A stretch of 64,000 nt of DNA, taken from NCBI GenBank assembly GCA_015501585.1, contig JADNRY010000305.1, positions 1-64,000 of the forward strand, read 5' to 3'. Both the position numbers and the translations under genes were made by a program. The notes under the pieces were generated by a model. That model was not told the DNA's origin, ran no database searches, and saw only the letters and a program-made list of their open reading frames with translations. Below, piece after piece: positions 55,980-64,000 of the stretch (within the stretch, counting starts at the first letter, position 1; every line of letters begins with the position of its first letter). Source of the stretch: Rhodocollybia butyracea. Taxonomy: Eukaryota; Basidiomycota; Agaricomycetes; Agaricales; Omphalotaceae.

Positions 55980-57303
55980 TCACTTCTCCAGCGTGGAAGA
56001 TAAAGCCAAGGATCTAGCCAGCCTCGTCTTTAAAAATTCGGCAGCATCACTGAACAGTTCCTCATGGATTCTCTCTGCCTCCGGAACCAGATCAAAAAGA
56101 GACTCTGTGCCCTTCAAGATCTTGAACCTTGAAAGCACGCCAGCATTCTGCAGAGCTTTATGCATCTCTTGAGATTCTGATATGGGGGTGAGTGTATCGG
56201 CTGAGCCATGGATTAGTAGAGTGGGGGGCCAAGAAGAGTCGACACCCAATACAGGGAAAATCGCATGGTGCTTTTGTGGAATGAGTTCGCGCAGTCTCTG
56301 TTTTCGGGCCTGGGTGGTGGGGTAATCAGCAGCGTTGGCTTCGCGTAAGGATTTACTGAGGCTGGGCTCATGTTCCCCAGTGTAATAGTCCAAAATTGTA
56401 CCGAGCTGAAGGTAGAGCAGTCCTAACGGCATTCTGGGGTTCGCAGGAAGAGGAGGGAGACCTGGACCTGTGGTAGCGTTGAAAGCCACTGGGGAGTCTG
56501 ATACAATTTCAGATGCTACTGATGGAGAGAACGGATATATGTAGTCTTTGCTATGACTGGGATCCAAAAGAGGCCTTCCTGTCAAGAAAGGTTTGTCTTT
56601 TGGTTCAAAATAATGCGGGGTCTATGAAAGAGAAAATTAGAATAGTGATATTTACTGCTGTAACTGTCAAATTCTCACCAGAAAGTAACCGGCCATCGCA
56701 AACATCGATAACAAGGCAACAGGCTTGGGCTGAACATGCATCGCCGAAAAGTACACGCACATTCCGCCCGCACTGGATCCTGCAGCAGCCACGCTTCTGG
56801 GATCGATACGGAATTTGGTGAACGGAAGTTTTCCACCGGAAGCCAACGAGTCCAAAGCCGATGAGAAGGAAGTTCCCCTCACAAAAGCGAATGCATCTTG
56901 TACATCTTCGACGATTTGGTGAGCAGTGACCGATCCAGAAGGGATCAGCCTATAGTCTACAGAAATGAATGCGATCCCAGCGTCATTGACTCTAGCTACA
57001 AATACACTCTTAGAATTCCGTGAAATGGGCGCCTGAGAAACCGCGCACTCTGCAACCATTTTGGAAAAAAGTTGGTCCGGTTGCCCATTGTTAAGCCCCC
57101 GGCTACAACCTTTAACAAGAGGTATATTGACGGACAATGATCGATCACCCACCATGGAACCACAGAACTGCGGCGATTTCACCAGAGTGGTTCGTCACTT
57201 CCGTCCTAGCAGCTGGTGGGTAGACGTCGAGCTTAATGGGAGCGTTGCTGACCGTTTTGTAGGTGAGAGTAAGGGGAGCAGGAGGAGACACGACCAATGA
57301 CAT
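55980..57303 (-). CDS. Alpha/beta hydrolase paralogue 1, catalytic His lost
   Basis: This is an HSL-type (fold-3) esterase/lipase-like gene with about five exons. It starts MSLVVSPPAPLTLTYK at 57303. The nucleophile elbow is GSSAGG (about 56735). The acid motif is LLIHGSADTLTP (about 56205). At the position where paralogues have GHLFDL or EHLFDL this copy reads GTESLFDL (about 56090), so the catalytic His is replaced by Ser. The oxyanion motif across intron 1 reads HAGGL with the homologous acceptor, whereas the paralogues read HGGGL. The fold is probably preserved but the enzyme is probably inactive or altered. It is the leftmost of three tandem copies. Confidence 0.85.
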
Positions 57304-57708
57304 AGTGTAACTGTGTTTGTGAAGTTCTAGTACTTTGGCGAAAAATACAGACGCTGGGAGGTGAGTCTTTGTTGTGAAAGCCTAGGCTGGACATCAGAGT
57401 TTTTATACCATTGACAGGTGATTAGGTCCGTCGGTTAGGGAGAGCGGGCGGGATATTGACCGGGAGCCGATGTACAAGTGTATAATATTAATCCTGTATA
57501 GAGGTTCATCGTAAAATTGACAGATAGCAAGCACCGCGCTTATTGTTTTACTTCAGACTAACTGAGGTTAACAGCAAGTTATTTTGCTTCATCTACGAAT
57601 CAAAAGAATACATTTCAGGCAAACATCAAAAACCAGGTATCACCGGCACCGACCGATGAAAGGAGGAGTTTCGACTGGCCTATGAATGTCATGGTTTCCC
57701 TCCCTACT
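57304..57708. other. Intergenic/promoter of hydrolase 1
   Basis: No gene is seen. CTTCAG-type words related to the MITE ends at 57711 occur near 57550. Confidence 0.45.
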
Positions 57709-57966
57709 TACTTCAGTCAGGCTGAAGGGAGATGCCATATCACAGAATCGACCCGAACAGGCTTATTTATGTCATGGAGAATCCAGTTTTTCTAAAATTC
57801 AAGTTTCAACTTGACAAAAGAGAGAGACTCAAAGAAAGAGAAGAAGTATTTTATGTATACACCTGGCAGTATGTATTTGTTGGACCAATGAGATATCAGT
57901 ATCATGATTGTGATTCATTGATCAAGCTCGTAGACCTTATTGTTCTACTTCAGCCTGACTGAAGTA
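57709..57966. mobile_element. TA-flanked MITE with palindromic 17-bp ends
   Basis: CTTCAGTCAGGCTGAAG (57711-57727) and its exact reverse complement (57948-57964) bound a 254 bp element with TA on each outer side (57709-57710, 57965-57966). TA duplication is the Tc1/mariner signature. Each end is itself an inverted repeat (CTTCAG...CTGAAG). The interior encodes nothing recognisable. Confidence 0.75.
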
Positions 57967-58367
57967 GGCTGCGGAATGGTTGGTTCATATCTATCTATGT
58001 ATCTATTCCAATAAATGTTGGATGATCGTGCGTTTCAGCAGGCTGATGAAGGTTGTGTTTCGCGGCCTAATTCGGGCAGGCTGAAGGACCTCGTGATTGC
58101 CTAAATGGACTTCATTGTCTCGATTACCGAGTACATACTCAAATTCAAAGCCTTTGTCTGGCTTATCGGTTACTCGTACATATGTACCTTATTGAAGATT
58201 TTCGAGTTCAGTTGCACCGGTACTGCTTTTTCTTATGCAAGTCCATCACAAGAATGAGTGGAAAACTCTTGTACTGAAGTATAAGATCTAAGAGTACAAC
58301 AGAGGTTAGAATGAACTACTGAGGAGCCAGATTACAACGAAATAAATACGAACTAATGCTCCATTCA
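57967..58367. other. Intergenic
   Basis: No gene is seen. AGGCTGAAGG-type words near 58067 recall the MITE ends and may be older relics. Confidence 0.45.
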
Positions 58368-59685
58368 TTACGTGAAAGATAAAGCCAAAGATTGACCCAA
58401 AACCGTCTTTAGAAATTCAGCAGCATCATCGAACGGCTCTTCGTGGATTTTATCTGCCTCTGGAACCAGATCGAAAAGATGCCCCGCACCCTCCACGATC
58501 TTGATCCTCGAAAGCACACCAGCATTCTGCAGAGCTTGATACATCTCTTGAGATTCGGCTACGGGAGCAGAAGTATCGGCTGAGCCGTGGATGAGCAGAG
58601 TAGGAGGCCACGAAGAGTCGACGCCAAATTCAGGGAAAATTGCATGGTGCTTTTGTGGGATGAGCTCACGTAGTTTCTGTTTTCGGGCCTGGGGGGTAGG
58701 GTAATCAGCAGCGTTGGCTTCGCGTAAAGATTGACTGAGACTCGGCTCATGTTCGCCAGTGTAATAGTCCAAAGTTGTACCGAGCTGAAGGTAGAGCAGT
58801 CCTAACGGCATTCTGGGGTTGGCAGGAAGAGGAGGGAGACCTGGACCTGCGGGAGGGTTGAAAGCCACTGGGGAGTCTGATACAATTTCAGATGCTACCG
58901 ATGGAGAGAACGGATATAGGTAGTCTTTGCTACGACTGGGGTCAAAAAGGGGCTTTCCGGTCAAGAAAGGTTTGTCTTTGGGCTCAAGATAATGCGGAGT
59001 CTACGAAAGAGAAAATTAGGATACTTATATTCCCTGCTGTATGCGTAAAATTCTCACCAGAAAGTCACCGGCCATCGCAAAGATGGGTAGCAAAGCAGCA
59101 GGCTTGGGCTGAACATGCATCGCTGCAAAGTACGCGCACGTTCCACCCGCACTGGATCCTGCAGCAGCCACGCTTCTGGGATCGATACGGAATTTGGTGA
59201 ACGGAAGTTTTCCACCGGAAGCCAACGAGTCTAAAGCCGATGAGAAGGAAGTTCCCCTCACAAAAGCGAATGCATCTTGTACATCTTCGACGACTTGGTG
59301 AGCAGTGACCGATCTAGAAGGGATCAGCCTATAGTCTACAGAGATGAATGCGATCCCAGCGTCATTGACTCTAGCTGCAAATACACTGTTAGAATACCAT
59401 GGACTGGCTGCCTGAAAATCCGCGTACTTTGCAACCATTTTGGAAAAAAGTTGGTTCGGTTGCCCATTGCTAAGCCCCCGCCTATAGTCTCTGATAAGCG
59501 GCATATCTGGCAGATAATGATTGATAGCACCCACCATGGAACCACAGAACTGCAGAAATTTCACTAGACTGGTTCGTCACTTCCGTCCCTGCGGTTGGTG
59601 GGTAAACGTCGAGCTTGATGGGAACATTGCTGACCGTTTTGTATATGAGAGTAAGAGGACCAGGAGGAGATATAATCAACGACAT
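58368..59685 (-). CDS. Alpha/beta hydrolase paralogue 2
   Basis: The start is MSLIISPPGPLTLIYK at 59685, the stop at 58368. All catalytic motifs are present: HGGGL across intron 1 (about 59535 and 59480), GSSAGGTCAYF (about 59150), LLIHGSADTSAP (about 58595) and EGAGHLFDL (about 58480). Exons and short introns match those of the other two copies. The family hydrolyses esters or lipids; the substrate is unknown. No signal peptide is seen, so it is probably cytosolic. Highly similar to its neighbours, it arose by tandem duplication. Confidence 0.88.
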
Positions 59686-61256
59686 AGTGTAGTTGTGGTT
59701 GTGAAGTTCTACGTTGGAGAAATCCAGATGGGTAGGTGAATACGTGTTGTGAAAGCCTAGACTGGACTTCAGGGCTTTTATACGATTTAGATGATTAAGT
59801 TCATCGTAAAATCAGGGAGACTGGGCGAAACAGTGAGCGGGGGCCAACATCCGAGAGTACGATATTGATCCTGTGTTGACTTTCATCGGAAAACTGACGG
59901 ATAGCAAAGCCAAGGTATCCTGGTAAGAAAGTAGCGGTGTTAGAGATGCCGCATATGACATAATCTACCACTGATCACCAAATCAGGCTTATTTATGTCC
60001 GTTGAGAGTCCGAAGCTGCGCAGCACCCTTTTGGTTACTGATACGGTTACCAGGAGTGCGAATCCAGAGCTAACACCCAGCACGGCACCCGTGGCCTAGG
60101 GGAGACTACTTTGAGAGGAGAATTTGAATATTACAAGTCGTCCCGGAAAGCGAGCATCATGACTATGTACCCTTTTCTACCTCAATTTACCTTTCTACTA
60201 GTAAATCGTTGTGAATCAAGTTACTAGGAGGAATGGGATCTCGGTGGGTATTTGTTGGTGGAGCACCGCTTATCGTAGTCCGAGTCCACTATAGAATTCG
60301 AAAAGAGTATAAAATCCGTACTTGCTGCGAAACTCCACTACGCAACTCAGACCGGGTTAAACCAACCCGAAAGTTAACCTTGCTATCGGTTTACTTTCAC
60401 TCTAGTGCCGGATTAGTTTAACCATGAGAACGGTGTAAATAACCTGTTTGTCATAGAGTGATTTTAACCCAATATATGTCGTTTTAATCCGGTTTTCGGT
60501 GTGCGTTGTTTACCCGAATTCACTTGTGAACAGGTAGATTTGACTCGCTTGATTAACTCGCAGAAAGGTTGAAAGTTCACTCAGTCAATTCACTCGCAGA
60601 AAGGTTGAAAACAGTAGTTTTATTGAAAGATAATGTATAGATGGTACGAAGAAATTCTGCTTGATAATTGAGAAGAAATGAGTGGCCCGTTGCGTGTATT
60701 GGGCTCAACATCTCCCACGAACGAATCTACTCATCGGAATGTCATCCACTGGGAGCGCCATACAAGGACCACAGTTTCAAGGGAATTTTCGAGCTGTCAC
60801 TCCCCTTGCGAAAGAAAAATGCCTTTATCTGTCAAAGCTGAAGCTATTCTTACGGTTTGATCCACATTACAGACGTCTTTAGCTTGTGAGTATAAGCTTA
60901 AGTAATTGAATGCCCTTGCTCCACGTGGTGTCTACAACGCTTCCAGAGTCACTGTCCAAGGGGCCGTTAACAAGGTGCTTTTTTATACGAAAAAGTTGGA
61001 TCGGGTTGGCAAGGCTCATAATTCGGCGGACTTGGACCCGTTACTTTTGAGTGAGGATGGTATGAAGGCTAGTGCAATCTGGACCTACCTGCCACAGAGT
61101 ATGCAGAAATGTTCCAGCGGGTGGTCATCTCTTTTGGACAGTTGTTTGACCCAACACCAGAAAAGTTATGTATAAATATTATTACGAGTCGACAGGAGCA
61201 TAAAGGGACAGTAGGAAACCTCTATATAAGTTAACACTTAATCCTTGTTGTCACAG
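59686..61256. other. Intergenic with unidentified frames
   Basis: No firm gene. A repeat with core CTCGCAGAAAGGTTGAAA occurs twice (about 60558 and 60592). Plus-strand frames at 60678-60882 and 60906-61175 (ALAPRGVYNASRVTVQGAVNK) have partly protein-like composition. They may be a decayed gene fragment of unknown type. Confidence 0.4.
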
Positions 61257-62559
61257 TCACTTCTCCAGCGTGGAAGATAAAGCCAACGATCTACCCAACC
61301 TCCTCTTTAAGAACCCAACGGCATCACCCAGAGGCTCCGCATGGATTCTTTCTGCCTCTGGAGCCAGATCGAAAAGATGCTCTGCACCCTCCACGATCTT
61401 GATCCTCGAAAGCACACCAGCGTTCTGGAGGGCTTTATATATCTCTTGAGACTCGACAACGGGTACAGCAGTATCGGCTGAGCCGTGGATGAGTAGAGTA
61501 GGAGGCCAAGAAGAGTCGACCCCGAATTCAGGGAAAATCGCATGGTGCTTCTGTGGGATGAGCTCACGCAGTCTCTGCTTTCGGGCCTGGGGGGTAGGGT
61601 AATCAGCAGCGTTGGCTTCGCGTAAAGATTTACTGAGGCTCGGCTCATGTTCGCCAGTGTAATAGTCCAAAGTTGTACCGAGCTGAAGGTAGAGCAGTCC
61701 CAACGGCATTCTAGGGTTGGCAGGAAGAGGAGGGAGACCTGGACCTGCGGGAGGGTTAAAAGCCATCGGGGAGTCCGACACGATGTCGGAAGCTACCGAT
61801 GGAGAAAATGGATATATGTAGTCTTTACTACGACTGGGATCCAGAAGGGGCCTCCCAGTCAGGAAAGGTTTGACTTTCGGCTCAAAATGATGCGGGGTCT
61901 ACGAGAAAAAATTAGGATGTCATACTCCTCGCCATATGGGCTGAATTCTCACCAGACAATCACCGCCCATCGCGAACATGGACAGTAAGGCAGCAGGCTT
62001 GGGCTGAACATGCATCGCAGCAAAGTATGCGCACGTTCCGCCCGCACTGGATCCTGCAGCAGCGACGCTTCCGGGATCGATACGGAATTTGGGGAACGGA
62101 AGCTTTCCATCGGAAGCCAACGAGTCTAAAGCCGATGAGAAGGATGTTCCCCTCACAAACGCGAATGCATCTCGCACGTCTTCAACGATTTGGTGAGCAG
62201 TTACTGATCCTGTGGGAATTAGCCTATAATCTGCAGATATGAATGCGATCCCGGCGTCATTAAGTTGAGCTACAAAATAGACTGTTAGATTAGTATAGAG
62301 TGATGGCCGAGGAAACATACTTTGCAGCCATTTCGGGAAAAAGTTGGTTCGGTTGGCCATTGTCAAGCCCCCGCCTATAGTGTCTGTAAACGACATATCT
62401 GACGATCAATAATCGATAGCACTCACCATGAAACCACAAGACTGCGGAGATTTCACCAGAGCGGTTCGTCTTTTCCACCCCCGCAGTTGGTGGGTAGACA
62501 TCGAGCTTGACGGGAACACTGCCGACCGTCTTATAGGTGAGAGTAAGAGGAGTAGACAT
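61257..62559 (-). CDS. Alpha/beta hydrolase paralogue 3
   Basis: The start is MSTPLTLTYKTVGSV at 62559, the stop at 61257. HGGGLTM is formed across intron 1, GSSAGGTCAYF is at about 62045, LLIHGSADTAVP at about 61480 and EGAEHLFDL at about 61385, so the Ser-Asp-His triad is intact. Compared with paralogue 2 the N-terminus is a few residues shorter. It keeps the same intron positions. Probably an intracellular esterase. Confidence 0.88.
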
Positions 62560-63965
62560 AGTCAGTATTTTCGAAGTTACTAGAGATGTTGAAAAAGGTG
62601 AATTGTTGTTTCAAATCCTGGCCTCGAAGACCTAGGTTTTTATAGAGATCCAGAACATATGAAACATCATCCGTAGTAAGTAAGGATGGGCTAATCGGAA
62701 AAATTGTGCAAGTACAGGAGGACCTGATCGCTGAATCGAGCGCAGCGACGAACAAGTACTGTCTGTTCACCTGAAGTCGTTTGTGTTTGGTTAATCGGGA
62801 AATTGAGCAATAACAGTGCCGGGATTTTACGTGGTCAGCTTTACGAGGTCAATGGCTGTGGCATCTGATATTTCGACATCAAAGCTGACATGTAAACTTA
62901 CCGTAGACAGCAGCCTACAGCAGCACAGCTTTGACTCAAATTGGGTGATTTATGGTACCTAGGATGTTTCTACTTATAGCTCGAGGGAACCACTTAATGT
63001 TTCTTTGATCGTTTGGGTGTTAAGTCGGAAAGACCTGCACCGAGAAATTTCAAGCGCCGACTATCGTTTAGCGGGTCAAGCACATCCAGATTAAAGTCGA
63101 AGTTGAAGGAGTATATCACATGTCAGATGCTCCATGGCTAGGCGGAGGTCGAGTGATGAGGTGACGATAATGTTTGATAGGTAGTAGTACTCTACTGCAG
63201 AGACCATCAGGATTCAGAAACAGTGTTCTTGAGCTTGAACTGAACGTGGAGAAAGAGAAAGATTTTTGAACATGGGATTTCAACGTGGTTTCCGCTAACA
63301 GCTTGTCTAATTTTGAGAGAGAGAGATGTGACCCGGTATATGTCGTATGCAGTGGCACTTGCGAGGGGCTGACGATGTTTAGTAGGGAACGAAAACGTCG
63401 GCATACCTTGTAAAACACATCAAGTTTAAGTGTAAAATCACAGGGCCCAAGAGTCATTTCGCCGATCGAAGCTGACTCGATGATCTTTCTGTCTGTGCGA
63501 TACACGCAAATGCGTTTTTCTTTACCGAGTAAACCATGTCAATTTCCTTTCAAATACCCCACCAATTCCCCACGCGGATACTTCAGTAGCTGTGAGAAAG
63601 TCAAGATATACGCCTCTCAATCCATGTATAATGTGGTGAAGAACAAATGTCAACTTCAAATTGACGCCCATTTCCGGGACGGGATTTCGGGCCGCACCAA
63701 CGCATAGTTTCAGTGTGCTTGCCAAACAAAAGCGAGCAAATCGCCCAGGATCCAGCAGGGGCCAGAGATAACAGATAGCGAGCAGCTATGCCTGAAAGCG
63801 GAACTGGTCTTTCCCTTATACTCCGCATCTTCTAGAATCTACACTGAGCCACAACGCGGTGAAAACAATCGGACGCGCACGTGCAACTCGCGTGCTCCCG
63901 AAATCTCGGTCCGAGTTTTTTTTTCTTTGCTCTATCGATCCGACAATCACCGCGCACCATCAACC
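62560..63965. other. Intergenic; small frames only
   Basis: No supported gene. A 129-codon minus frame at 63116-63505 has no recognised motif. The last part (about 63840-63965), with CT-rich runs and CGCACG words, is probably the promoter of the gene starting at 63966. Confidence 0.4.
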
Positions 63966-64000
63966 ATGTCCTCTGTGACGACAGCAGGAAAAGGCCTTCT
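63966..64000 (+). CDS. Start of an unidentified gene, cut by window edge
   Basis: ATGTCCTCTGTGACGACAGC is preceded by CATCAACC, a good fungal start context, and by a pyrimidine-rich promoter-like stretch. Only about 11 codons (MSSVTTAGKGL) are visible, so neither family nor structure can be judged. Confidence 0.4.
   Translation, partial: MSSVTTAGKGL

Noticed and set aside
61647..61988. Plus-strand frames opposite the hydrolase genes (also 56513-56821, 58892-59200)
   Set aside because: The same antisense frames recur in all three paralogues because the coding strand is conserved; not separate genes.
1..64000. CRISPR array, bacterial operons, rRNA
   Set aside because: No spaced direct repeats of CRISPR type, no ribosome-binding sites and no rRNA motifs; introns and repeats show a fungal nuclear region.

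Overview
The window looks like a piece of a basidiomycete (probably Agaricomycete) nuclear genome. The evidence is many 45-60 bp GT-AG introns, single-copy fungal genes (ISY1, a UbiA prenyltransferase, an RNF220-type RING ligase), Crinkler-like and TKL kinases, a fungal caspase-like peptidase, a DUF6532-like gene, and Ty1/copia plus Ty3/gypsy retroelements. I recognise no species.

Layout. Positions 1-31,400 are a transposon graveyard. They hold a PIF/Harbinger-type MITE (1.65-2.19 kb), a copia element with its 5' LTR and a half-tRNA primer site but no reverse transcriptase (5.45-9.13 kb), and the 5' piece of a gag-only LTR element (9.53-10.8 kb). Tandem repeats follow (14.1-15.7 and 16.7-17.2 kb), then a miniature LTR element with a perfect target duplication (17.5-19.1 kb). 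A gypsy pol gene (19.1-26.4 kb) is broken by one composite insertion and by a complete gag-only LTR element of 3.36 kb. A post-chromodomain ORF, a degraded DUF6532-like gene, a truncated pogo-type transposase and another MITE finish this half.

Positions 31,400-49,500 are a signalling-gene cluster built by duplication. Two tandem Crinkler-like kinase genes (the second broken) precede a cassette made of a Rad23-type UBA exon pair, a spacer, and a gene for a tail-anchored TPR-like protein. This cassette occurs three times (36.2, 42.2 and 46.3 kb). In two copies the UBA exons are the in-frame 3' end of a different gene: a caspase-like peptidase (39.4-42.4 kb) that also carries a Rad23 UBA1, and a kinase/AIG1-like GTPase gene (43.7-46.5 kb). 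This is the most interesting system in the window: ubiquitin-binding tails apparently captured by cell-death-type signalling proteins through segmental duplication.

Positions 49,300-64,000 are ordinary gene space: RNF220-like RING ligase (+), UbiA prenyltransferase (-), ISY1 (-), three tandem alpha/beta hydrolases (-), one of which has lost its catalytic His, a small TA-flanked MITE between hydrolases, and the first codons of another gene at the right edge.

Many in-frame stops in the retroelements are TGA where the family expects Arg (CGA), and the LTR pair of the gag-only element differs almost only by CpG transitions. Together these suggest methylation-linked or RIP-like decay. All alignments were done by eye.
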